64,000 nt of DNA, taken from Aplidium turbinatum (lineage: Eukaryota; Chordata; Ascidiacea; Aplousobranchia; Polyclinidae). Position 1 is the first letter of the stretch. Each line of letters opens with the position of its first letter. Location: positions 10,330,798 through 10,394,797 of the forward strand of contig OU964925.1 of assembly GCA_918807975.1 (NCBI GenBank), written 5' to 3'. A model generated the notes under the pieces. It had not been told where the DNA came from. It ran no database searches and saw nothing but the letters and a program-made list of their open reading frames with translations. Positions 10,548 through 21,159 of this stretch are shown in pieces. Both the position numbers and the translations under genes were made by a program.

Positions 10548-12382
10548 CAGGCCTCGAAATTTGTACTTTTTTCCGGCGGTCTAGCATGTCCTACCGGACT
10601 GGCCCTTTCAGCGGACATTTAATATCTCAACCGGACATATTTTTTGTATGTAGGTTTTGCACAAAATCACACTATCAGTATTGTGTAGTCGTGTTTGTAG
10701 AAGAAGATTTTCTGCAACAGAATAACTCTGTAATGGTTGATGGCTTAATTAACCGGGTCTGCTACTATTCGGCGAGTCCGATTCGGCGAGTCCGATTCGA
10801 CTAGTCCGATTCGGCGAGTTCCCTATTCGGCGAGAGCCTTTTTCGGCGAGTGCCCTATTCGGCGAGTTTTTGAAATTTGTGAAAGGAAATTATCGGATAC
10901 CGTAGCGTAATTACAATTGCCGTTTTTACATCGTTTTAACGTCGCTAAACGTTGAAATCGTGCAGAAAGGAATAAAAATTAAATGTTTAAACTATTAAAT
11001 TACAATTCGTCATGTCAGTTCAGTTGTTTTTATTTCTGACCATCATATGAAAAACAATACACGTCAACATAGCAAAGGCGTAGAAAAAGGTAGAAGCGAC
11101 AAAACACGAACGTTGAAACGTGCTTGTGACCGAAGTAAGTTATTGAGTTGAAAGAAACATACGCGCCGACTTCCAGGGGGCGGCGCCCCCCGTAAATTTA
11201 TGGTTGAAGGGCAACAAAAATGGTGATGACAAGTGGTGTTTCAAAGATAAAACACTTCGTGAAAGAGATTTAGATAATTTAAACGGTCTTAAAGAATGCC
11301 GAAAGCAAGAAAAGCCTACGTTGCTCTTGCCCGCAAAACAGCAGCTGATCGCATGGCTTTCTCATACGGTATGGAAGTTTCAAAGTAGATGGTAGAGTAA
11401 CTTGCACTGCTGGAATAGTCACGTAACTATTCACTGCAATATTAAGTAAACCAGCTAAATTAGACGCGCTATTTTCAACGAGGCCTTCCCGCTGTGAGAC
11501 AATTATGATTCAACAGAACGCATTGTTTTCTTCGCAATGTGTGAGAATTAAATCGAAAACCGATAAAAGAAAAGGTGTTTAATGGTCTTGGTCGCAGATA
11601 TTGCCTGCATTAACGACGTCTCTTACCGCTATTATCACCTAGCTAACCTGACATCATTGTTTTATGCGGCCGCTAAGGTTTGACATCGACTTCAACGATC
11701 ATCGAATGTTACGTGAAAATAATAACGATTATATCCTACACGGTCCCACGAATTACCCATAAGTACCCATAAGCACCATAAGTACCCATAAGCCCCATAA
11801 GTCGCGTCGAATTACCCATAAGTACCCATAAGTCGCGTCGAATTACCCATACGCCCCATAAGTCGCGTCGAATTACCCATAAGCCCCATAAGTCGCGTCG
11901 AATTACCCATAAGCCCCATAAGTCGCGTCGAATTACCCATAAGCCCCATAAGTCGCGTCGAATTACCCATAAGCACCATAAGTAGCATTGAATTACCTAG
12001 AAGTAACGTCGAATTACCCATAAGCCTGTATAGTGTAGAGTGTAGTCTATAGCCGTCTAGAAGCCTAGTAGTCGGCTGCATAGCCGAGTGGTGAGGAGCA
12101 CGGGCTGGGCGTTCCAAAATATAGTTTGACACCGCTCAAGAGCAGGACACTTGAAGGCATGCCTAAAGGTGGAAACAAAGATTGGCTTCGTTGCCTTCTC
12201 GTCCGCTTATGTGTAATCTGCAGTTTGCTGCAGCAGATGGAGTGTTTTGTCCGATAAAACACCTTAACATTGGACAATTTTCCCTATGAACCAGGTGACT
12301 GCAGCATAGCAATCGTTCTCGCACTCAGTCAGAGACTTAATTCTTGCTTTAAACTTGATAATTAAAGAAAAATAATAATAAT

Positions 12383-12454
12383 GGCAAGGGTGGGAATCAA
12401 ACCCGTGTCACCAAATTCAATAGCCTTTGCCTTAACCACTCAGCCACGTAAGCG
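12383..12454 (-). promoter_or_regulatory. tRNA-like Pol III module, FB-A2 left arm
   Basis: Minus strand A box TGGCTGAGTGG (12436-12446) and B box GGTTTGATTCC (12393-12403). The T run after it is shorter than in FB-A1. Confidence 0.55.
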
Positions 12455-13122
12455 CTCGTGAAATCTTCGCTTAATTTGGTTTATATGGGTAATGTTTCGA
12501 GAACGTTCACAATATTATCAGTTTAGTTTGTTTTTATTTCTGACCATCACAACGAAAAAACAATACACGACAAACTTAGCACAGATCTATAAAAGGTAGA
12601 AGCGACAAAACGCGGACGTTATAACGTGCACGATACCAAAGCCTGCAGATTACATATACGCTGACATGAGGCGTAAGTAATTCCACGTTGCTTATGGGTA
12701 ATTCGACGCAACTTATGGGGCATTTGGGTAATTCGACGCGACTTATGGGGCTTATGGGTAATTCGACGCGACTTATGGGGCTTATGGGTAATTCGACTCG
12801 CGTCGAATTACCCATAAGTCGCGTCGAATTACCCATAAGCAACGTGGAATTACTTACGCCTTCATGTCAGCGTATATGTAATCTGCAAGTCGCTGTTGCG
12901 ACTTGCGATCGTGTCACTTAAACTGATTGTCCTGCTTTGGTATCATGCACGTTATAACGTCCGCGTTTTGTCTCTTCTACCTTTTAAGGACCTCTGCTAA
13001 GTTTGTCGTATATTGTTTTTTCGTTGTGATGGTCAGAAATAAAAACAAACTAAACTGATAATATTGTGAACGTTCTCGAAACATTACTCATATAAACCAA
13101 ATTAAGCGAAGATTTCACGAGC

Positions 13123-13207
13123 TCTTGCGTGGCTGAGTGGTTAAGGCAAAGGCTATTGAATTTGACGACACGGGTTTGATTCCCACCCTTGCCATTATTC
13201 TTTTTTT
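13123..13207 (+). promoter_or_regulatory. tRNA-like Pol III module, FB-A2 right arm with T7 terminator
   Basis: A box TGGCTGAGTGG at 13130-13140, B box GGTTTGATTCC at 13173-13183 and seven Ts at 13201-13207. Both boxes are identical to those of FB-A1 although flanking bases have diverged (GGTGACACC versus GACGACACG). Confidence 0.6.
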
Positions 13208-14779
13208 CTTTAATTATCAAGTTCAAAGCAAGAATTAAGCCTCTAGCTGAGTGCGAGAACGATTGCTATGCTGCAGTCACCTGGTTCATAGGGAAAATTG
13301 CCCAATGTTAAGGTGTTTTATCGGACAAAACACTCCATCTGCTGCAGCAAACTGCAGATTACACATAAGCGGACGGGAAGGCAACGAAGCCAATCTTCGT
13401 GTCCACCTTTAGGCATGCCTTCAAGTGTCCTGCTCTTGAGCGGTGTCGAACTATATTTTGGAACGCCCAGCCCGTGCTCCTCACCACTCGGCTATGCAGC
13501 CGACTACTATAGGCTTCTAGACGGCTATAGACTACACTCTACACTATACAGGCTTATGGGTAATTCGACGTTACTTCTATGTAATTCAATGTTACTTATG
13601 GTGCCTATGGGTAATTCGACGCGACTTATGGGGCTTATGGGTAATTCGACGCGACTTATGGGGCTTATGGGTAATTCGACGCGACTTATGGGGCTTATGG
13701 GTAATTCGACGCGACTTATGGGTAATTCGACGCGACTTATGGTGCTTATGGGTACTTATGGGTACTTATGGGGCTTATGGGTAATTCGTGGGACCCTATC
13801 CTACACGCAAAAATAAAAAAATGATCTCCTCTTTCTGTTTTGTCTCGTGAGCTTTGCATATTGCTCAACAAGTGCATAAAGTTTAGAATTGACAAGAAAT
13901 CATTGAATTTGAAAATTAAGTTTGAATCACTGCAAATAAACGTATTCAAAAGTTTTACTTAGGCCGACGCGATTTCACACTTACGTAATCTACATCGACA
14001 ATGATTTTTAGTGCGTTCATTTTGAAAATTGCCGAGCTGGAGACAACAGCTTGTCCCGTGTTAGTTGAACTTGTCTTTTTGAGGTGAAAATCACTTGCGA
14101 ACATCTCGACCTTTACTCGAGTCTAGGCCACGCTCGAGTATAGCCTACTGTATTCAATAAAAGACTATAAAGACTTTCGATAAAAAACAGAAGAGAAAAC
14201 ACTTCGCAGTTGTTAACGCTTTGAAAGTAATTAGCGAAACGAGGTTAATAAAACTGATAGCGGGTTTTCACTCTGCTTGAGATCATGATTTTTTGCGTTT
14301 TATTTCGATAACTTCACTGTCTTGATCGTTGTTATTCACTCGCACGAAAAGGAAATGAATCGGCTTGTTTTCCAACAGTTCCAATTATGAGCTAACAATA
14401 TCAAAATTTTTACGACTAGGCGTACTGCATGCGTAAAACTAATCCTTTCAAGCAGCGCTTCTAATAAATTCAGTTTGGGACCTATTTGTTCATATAAACA
14501 AGACACTAAGCTTAATCAAAGACTATTTTAATTGAGTAAAATAGCGTTATGGTTATGACGTCATCACCTTTCTCGCCCCCCAAGGTTTTTTGAAAAGTCG
14601 GCGCCTATGGAAAGAAATTTGGCACGGTCGCAACACCTTCAGAAAAATTTAAGATATGAAGGGAAAATAAAATGAAGAAAATGTTACAAAAAAAAATAAA
14701 ATAAATTTTGTTTATGTCTATAAGTTAGTACTTTTGAATAGTTAAAATGATTAGTTTGGATCAACAAATGTGTGGCCTA

Positions 14780-15600
14780 CAGCTTGGATTGAAAGGAAAT
14801 TATCGGGTACCGTAGCCTAGTTATCCCGACCAGCAAAAATTTGTTCCAAGAACACAGTTCATTTTTACATTGTAGTAACAGAATGAAAAGGCTAACCAAA
14901 TGTGTGGCCTATCGTGTTAACGTCGCTAAACGTTGAAATCGAGTAGAAAAGGGAGCTTTTGCTGACTAGGATACTTTGAAACTGAGAAACATTCACAGAA
15001 GCCTTTCGATTTGTTCCAAGAACCCAGTTAGCCTAACAGTTCATTTTTACATTGTAGTAACAGAATAAAAAGGCTAACCAAATGTGTGGCCTACTGTAGG
15101 CCGCCTACAGCTTGGATTGAAAGGAAATTATCGGGTGCCGTAGCCCAGTTATCCCGACCAGCAAAAATTGCCGTTTTTACATCGTTTTAACGTCGCTAAA
15201 TGTTGAAATCGTGTAGAAAAGAGAACTTTGCTGACTAGGATACGTTGAAGCTGAGAAACATTCACAGAAGCCTTTCGAATTGTTCCAAGAACCCATTTAG
15301 CATAACATTTCATTTGTACATTGATTCAACGTCTGGATACATTATCTTAAAAATGCAACGTATCGTAGGGCTTCTGTGAATGTTTTTCAGTTTCAACGTA
15401 TCCTAGTCAGCAAAGTTTTCTTTTCTACACGATTTCAACGTTTAGCGACGTTAAAACGATAGGCCACACATTTGGTTAGCCTTTTTATTCTGTTACTGCA
15501 ATGTAAAAATGAACTGTTAGGCTAACTGGGTTCTTGGAACAAATTTTTGCTGGTCGGGATAACTAGGCTACGGTACCCGATAATTTCCTTTCAATCTAAG
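14780..15600. repeat. Direct and inverted subrepeats inside FB-B1
   Basis: A block containing GGCTAACCAAATGTGTGGCC, TTGTTCCAAGAACCCA and GGAAATTATCGGGTACCGTA occurs twice directly (about 14790-14960 and 15060-15250) and once inverted (about 15380-15600). The truncated FB-B4 at 52813-53610 shares it. Confidence 0.75.
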
Positions 15601-16853
15601 CTGTAGGTCACACATTTGTTGATCCAAACTAATCATTTTAACTATTCAAAAGTACTAACTTATAGACATAAACATGATTTTTTTTGTAACATTGTCTTTG
15701 TTTTATTTACCCTTCATATCTTAAATTTTTCCGAAGGTGTTGCGACCGTGCCAAATTTCTTTCAACTCAATAACTTACTTCGGTCACAAGCACGTTTTAA
15801 CTTCGCGTTTTGTCGCTTTTACATTTTTCTCGACCTTTGCTATGTTGACGTGTATTGTTTTTGATATGATGGTCAGAAATAAAACTAACTGAACTGATAT
15901 GACGAATTTTAATTTAATAGTTCAAACATTTTATTTTTATTCCTTTCTGCACGATTTCAACGTTTAGCGACGTTAAAACGATGTAAAAACGGCAATTGTA
16001 ATTAGGCTACGGTACCCGATAATTTCCTTTTAAAAATTTCAAAAACTCGCCGAATAGGGCACTCGCCGAAAAAGGCTCTCGCCGAATAGGGAACTCGCCG
16101 AATCGGACTAGTCGAATCGGACTCGCCGAATCGGACTCGCCGAAACGGGCCATTCCGTAATTAACCGACCCTGAAGTGTACTGGAGCAGATTGCTTGCAA
16201 ATAAATCAGTGCGTTAATAACAGTCGTGTAATGAAGCAATAGACACAATTGAAAACAACAATCCAAATTTCCTTATTATAAAAGCAACTACGATCACTTA
16301 TTCCGTGGTTTTCGCGTTATAGAATCGTTGTGCCAAGCGATCACTGCTGGCGCAGTGCAGAAATTCTATTTCTATCAGTATCAGTGTGAATAAGGTTGCC
16401 ACACTCGCCTAAGCACGTGCGGAACCCAGCTGAGACTTGCTTCTCTGTGACGTTTCTTTTTAACAAACGATCAATGTAACGCAATAATCCTCATTGTTAA
16501 AATTAGAATACATATTCTGCCGAAAAGTTCAGACAACTTTATTTCAAGGTAACATTGCAAGGCGTTGAAATGATGTAAAAATGGCTACTTTTGCCATCAG
16601 CTCGTTAACCACGCCACTCTAATGTGATGTTTAAAGCAATTGCCTGTACTATTATTGTTTCAGCTCCGTATTTGTTCACCTTAACAAACAATTGTAACAA
16701 TTCAAATTTAAAATATATTTGCTGCATTAGCTCTATTTTTGTCAAGAATTTTGCGGCGGTCATTTATGACCGACCAATGAGTCGGCTTCGGCAGACATTC
16801 GAGGTCATTCCGGAGGTCATGTCCGCCATGACCGCCGGATATTTCGAGGCCTG

Positions 16854-17695
16854 CTGGTCTCGTCATGCTATGTACCCATGTTACAAATTATCTGAAGAAA
16901 GGCTTCGGCAAAGTCTTGGCATGTTTTCATTTTTTCCGTTTTGGTAACTGCGTTTACCATAGCCCTCCCATCAATGATGATCACATTGGTGAGTTGTCAG
17001 TTCATCTGGTGGGTCCAGTACTTGGGTCCAGTGAGTCCAGTACATCTCCGGTCGACTTCTTGATATTACAATGAAACGCTGCAACAGTCCTCGCTCTTTA
17101 ATTTTGATTCCTTGTCTCCCATGCTGATTTTTGCAATTGCATTGGCACTTTCGAATGTAGACAGTTTCTTTCTGGTCATTTTGTCCCACACAGAAAGTTT
17201 TCCTTCTACAAGACGTTCAGTGACGAAACTTTCGAAAATCTGTTGCCCAATCTCATCACGCCGAAGGATGTCGTTGGTAGCAGTTTCATTCATAACTGCT
17301 TTGGTGAGCAAATTGTAAATTTCATCTTCGTCAGGGGATTCAAATGGGTTTCTATGCTCTTGAAGTTTGATAGCATTATTTGGGACAGTTTTCCTCCTGT
17401 GAGCTCATGGTGTTGCGTTCTCTTTGCCTTGCTACCAGAGTAATAGGCTACTTTTTCTCAAAGTCATGCTGCAAATTTGAGAGTTTGGTGCGATGAGAAA
17501 GTATTTGTCCAGTGACTTTTGATTCTGTATAATAATTCCAACTATGCCTCCAATAACCTTGAGTTCACGATTTTCTTGTTCAATCCCGTGGTCTGCACCT
17601 ATTGATGTGAATCCAACAACACCTTTGGTTACGCAGAAATTCCCTTTCATGAACTCTGTCAAGATCTCTGGGTGCTCCTTTTCTGCTTGCTGCAT
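16854..17695 (-). pseudogene. N-terminal half of the same broken multicopy gene
   Basis: Minus strand, in order: EHPEILTEFMKGNFCVTKGV, GADHGIEQENRELKVIGGIV and KYFLIAPNSQIC (17432-17695); then GQQIFESFVTERLVEGKLSV, WDKMTRKKLSTFESANA, LLQRFIVISRSRPEM and KMKTCQDFAEAFLQII down to the insertion junction. These blocks are collinear with the N-terminal and middle parts of the uncharacterised animal family whose C-terminal half is at 10053-10547. Several frame changes and stops show the copy is a pseudogene. Function of the family is unknown. The nuclease-like motifs in its second half are the only biochemical hint. Confidence 0.6.
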
Positions 17696-17699
17696 TGTA

Positions 17700-18494
17700 G
17701 AAATGTAAAGTGGTAAAAGGCGTGCATAATTTAAATGATCATGGGCAATAGTTTATTTGTGCATCACATGTGATCATTAGACACTCTGGCTACTTGCAGA
17801 CTGTTTGCTTCACAGATCATCGCCAGAAACTATCTCCACATAAAAAGCAGCCACTATGAGTTCTTCAATTTATTAAAAATCTTTAACAGGCTGTTTTGCC
17901 CTTTACTTCAGTATCACTTCTTTGTTATTTTTATCCAGCAGTCTGAGTAAACCTGTAAAAACGGTTATACAAGCAGAGCCACTGATACAAGCTTGGGTTC
18001 TCTCTGGTAGCCTACTGTCATTCATCTATGACGTCACAAATTATAAAAAACAGCTGATTAAAATGATTCAATAAGCTTGCTGTATGTGTGTCACAAGTGC
18101 TAGAAACGAAAGTAACTTTGTTACAAAGTATTTATGTCATAAAGTACTTTTGTAAATTTTTTTACTGTTAATGAATGGGGCCAAAATTTAATTTTGGCCA
18201 TTTTGATAGGGGATTTCAGGTCATTAGAGTGCACAGAAAAAATGCCAGGTGCCCTAATTTTTTTTCATCTTTATTGTATCATCTGACAAAATCAAGAAGG
18301 TTTTTGCTTTTAACAAAAAAAAGTCACGAAAACCTTTTTAAAGACAAATGTGCCCACACTAGGTGTCGCCTTCTAGATTTCCACCACTGTAATTGCAAGC
18401 GAGTTTTTTTCAACTCTGCATTTTTGTAGTCCTACCGTATCCACTATAAAAACTTGAATAGACACGTAAGTCATTTGATTGTAGTCTTATTTGT
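17700..18494. other. Noncoding; contains a repeat related to 7118-7260
   Basis: No coding exon is recognised. 18185-18330 is an inverted relative of 7118-7260. Confidence 0.45.
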
Positions 18495-19480
18495 CAGGGA
18501 CGTGCAGTCAGGGGAGGCAGTGCCTCACCTGCCAACATCTGGCAAAGCAAAATTTATATCAAAGATATGGTTATCACAGAATAAATATTATTTGTTAAAA
18601 AGTAGTAAATATTGCACGTTTTTAGGTGCTTTTATTGGTGTGAATGCTGTAGTCGTGCCCCCTTTCCCTCAAATTTTACGTTTCTACACCCAAACTGTGC
18701 TTCAATTTTTTCTGTTTCTGTGGCGATATTCTTATCGAGCGTTCACGTGGTCAAAATTGTTGAAATACGCGAGGAGAGGCAATGCCAAGCTGTGCCTCAC
18801 TTCAGATCAGAAAACTTCCATACACTGCATTATGCGTGCCTTTTTCTTTCGCAAAGTCGCCCAGAAATCATCATGAACGATTTAGCTACGATTTGAGGCT
18901 TGCCTCAAATGTGACGTCACAGCTATGAAACCTTTTTCGTCAAGCAGGAATGCCCGCATAGTACGTGGTATGTGACTTCTTGCAGTGTAAAGGATTGTTT
19001 CTTATAAAATTTAACTAAAAAATGGAGGAAGATTTAGTATCAAATCTGAGAGATTTTTAAAAAATAAACTTTCAATACAAAGTTGAAGTCATAAATAAAG
19101 GAAGATCGGTTCTAAATTTATAAGGTTTGCATCAGACGACTGAACAAAAAAAAGTAACTTGCAACTTTCAAAAAGATTGCTGCTCAAAAAAGAAGTGGCT
19201 GTGTGGCTATGCTTTAAAAATTGCCTTTTCTGCTTTCCCTGTCTCCTGTTTTCAATATTTAGTGATAATGTTAGGACTAAAGAAGGGTCTATACAACAAA
19301 GTCACAAATGTTTTAGTCCAAAAGGATAGGCGCATGGATTTTATTTTTAATAAATGTGAAAGCATGCTGCTAATTTTTTTGATTAGTATGATACCATTTT
19401 TGTTGTTAAAAAATTTTATTGTAAAAGTGACTTGAAAAAATTAGTGCCTCACCATCTAGGAACCTCACCGCACGTCACTG
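18495..19480. mobile_element. hAT-like element defined by TIRs
   Basis: Ends are CAGGGACGTGC (18495) and GCACGTCACTG (to 19480), both followed inward by GAGGCA-type sequence. No matching 8-bp flanks were found (TTATTTGT versus TAAGTAGT), so the borders rest on the TIRs alone. No transposase motif is recognised. Confidence 0.5.
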
Positions 19481-19889
19481 TAAGTAGTAGTATGAAAATG
19501 ACAGTAGTACTATTAGTTAAATATAATAGCAAGTGGAAACAGGAGTTTGCAAGCGATAGAAGCAATTCTGGAAAAAAATGCATTCTATTCTGGGAAAAAA
19601 ATGCATTAAATATGCTGGAGCAACCTTGCAGAATAATATTCCAAAGCAAATCACAATGTTGTCGTTTTCTTCTTTCAAAAAGGAATATAAAAAACAACTC
19701 ATTTCAAATTACTAAAGCTGATTTTGGCATTATTGTGATTTAGGCTACTAGTTACTGACCCATTTAAGTGTCATTCTGTGATTATATGTATTGTTGCTTT
19801 AGGCTACTGCTGTTGATAACTATTTTTTTCCCTTTTTTGTTGTTGTTGTTTTTCTTTGTGTTTGTTTGTTTTTTCTGTACTATTAATCC
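19481..19889. other. Noncoding; no gene seen
   Basis: AT-rich sequence with simple T/G runs near 19825-19870. Confidence 0.4.
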
Positions 19890-20075
19890 AATTAAATATT
19901 GTATCCAGTAAAACATCCCATGTGGGGGCACCTTGACTTAGATAACTGTTTGGTTTTTTCGGTGCCCCCATGGTGTAGTTTCCATATAAAAAAGCTATTT
20001 GTTATATCTCCTGATGTGTACATTGAAAATGAATGTGGAGCTATGCCGAAATAAACTTGATTGGTTGATTGATAG
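19890..20075 (+). mobile_element. 5'-truncated LINE 3' end
   Basis: It ends in AATAAACTTGATTGGTTGAT at 20051-20070, the short tandem tail seen at other LINE ends here (48370-48405 and 60560-60585). No coding part remains. CR1/L2-type is inferred from the tail. Confidence 0.4.
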
Positions 20076-21159
20076 AAGTGGTGAAGCTTTGTCGTTGCAA
20101 TGCTTCTGCAAGGCTTAGTACCATCAAACATGATGGTGACACCCAAAACCTTAAATCTAACACCAACCTCACAACAGAAATGTATGGTGAATAATGAAAT
20201 AAAACAAACTGAACAAGTGATACAAGAATGATTGCGAGTTAATTATACGGCGGATAACAGATCTCATGAGATGTAAACTACAGGCATGTAACAAACAATT
20301 AGAACACACACAGAAGAAATGATGAACCACAGGAGAATAAATACAGGTTGAGAGATGTATTATGTTTGATTATTAAGGCTTCCATAATCTTAGTCTGAGA
20401 TTCAGATCTGCATTGAGAGATGATTTTAAATTGGTTGATTGAGACATTGTCCTACACATTGCTTAGTTTATGTAGTTCAGTCTGGAATGTCGTTACAGTT
20501 ATACAGTGCATAGTCAAATTTATCTTACAATTTTCATTGAATGAAATACATCTACTAGAAAGATTGAAACTTCCCTGAACTAAATGTGCATGTTAAAAAC
20601 ATGATTTTGCCTGCTTTGAAAGCGAAACTTAATGTAGGCCTATACAGTTTTTTATGGAAAGAAGTATGCTTTTATTGATGAATCTACTGATAAAGGCATA
20701 GGCTATACCGCATTCATTTTGGTTTGTTATGTTAGTGACAACAATAAAGCAAATAATGCTGCATTTTGGCTTTAGTTGCGGTAACAAAGGTTATACCATG
20801 TGATAATTCCTTTAATTTAACTGAAAACAAGGTTAACATTTTCAAAATTGCATTGGGTTTGCATCTAATAGTGTATCCAACATTGTTAGGATCACTTTTT
20901 AGCTAACTAGTCGGTCAAAATTGCTATTTGGCAGTTTTTCATGTTGATTTGACAATTTTTTAGGTTTGTTCGGCAGGAAACTTTCTTAATGTCTGACAAC
21001 CCTGCACATGCAGAGGATTACCAGTACTTTTTATTTCTTGTTGGTGGTGGTTAGATTGGCTGGTCTTGGCAAAATATGCCATTGTCGAGTTACAGAAATT
21101 TACATTTTATTCTCCCCGATTCCTTCAAGTATATACACTTTTTACATGTACAGTTTATA
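20076..21159. other. ENPP upstream region
   Basis: AT-rich sequence. No core promoter motif can be singled out and no gene is seen. Confidence 0.4.

Larger units (their letters stand above)
11741..13796. mobile_element. FB-A2: 2,056-bp foldback, innermost layer of the nest (9-bp TSD)
   Basis: A second copy of the FB-A family with the same tips (CGGTCCCACG / CGTGGGACCC), minisatellite tips, inverted tRNA-like modules and central repeat block. The 9-bp TSD TATCCTACA is exact at 11732-11740 and 13797-13805. It is highly similar to FB-A1 throughout and differs mostly in repeat number and scattered substitutions, so both copies are young. Confidence 0.88.
11158..14609. mobile_element. hAT-like element (8-bp TSD) inserted in the FB-B1 left arm
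   Basis: TIRs are CATACGCGCCGACTT (11158) and the complement of CATAGGCGCCGACTT (ending 14609). The 8-bp TSD GAAAGAAA lies at 11150-11157 and 14610-14617. The opposite FB-B1 arm (around 15750) shows the uninterrupted sequence TTGAAAGAAATTTGGCACGG on the minus strand, confirming the insertion point. Own length is about 1.4 kb after removing FB-A2. A short frame at 11204-11395 is not recognised. Confidence 0.82.
10755..16157. mobile_element. FB-B1: foldback transposon with 9-bp TSD, second layer of the nest
   Basis: Ends are GGGTCTGCTACTATTCGG and the complement of CGGAATGGCCCGTTTCGG. The 9-bp TSD TAATTAACC is exact at 10746-10754 and 16158-16166. Tips carry 14-bp tandem units (GGCGAGTCCGATTC). 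Long inverted arms pair 10765-11147 with 15780-16150. The right half holds further inverted subrepeats (about 14780-15600). Without the nested insertion the element is about 1.9 kb. No coding frame is recognised. The arm segment 11022-11132 is homologous to FB-A 8345-8452. Confidence 0.85.
10548..16853. mobile_element. hAT-like element with 6-bp TSD; outermost layer of a four-transposon nest
   Basis: Termini are CAGGCCTCGAAATTTG (10548) and the complement of CAGGCCTCGAAATATC (ending 16853). CTGGTC occurs exactly on both sides (10542-10547 and 16854-16859). Removing the element and one CTGGTC copy restores an open frame across the target gene (minus strand, HDETRLVFDRYIETSLK). This independently proves the borders and the 6-bp TSD. 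The element's own sequence outside the nested FB-B1 is about 0.9 kb with no transposase recognised. A relative with the same ends lies at 54521-55406. Confidence 0.8.

Noticed and set aside
18495-19480. 8-bp TSD for the CAGGGACGTGC element
   Set aside because: Flanks TTATTTGT and TAAGTAGT do not match, so only the TIRs are claimed.
21076-21159. Upstream ATG as ENPP start
   Set aside because: Starting at 21160 gives a proper signal peptide and a family-like length. The extra 28 residues do not resemble ENPP proteins.
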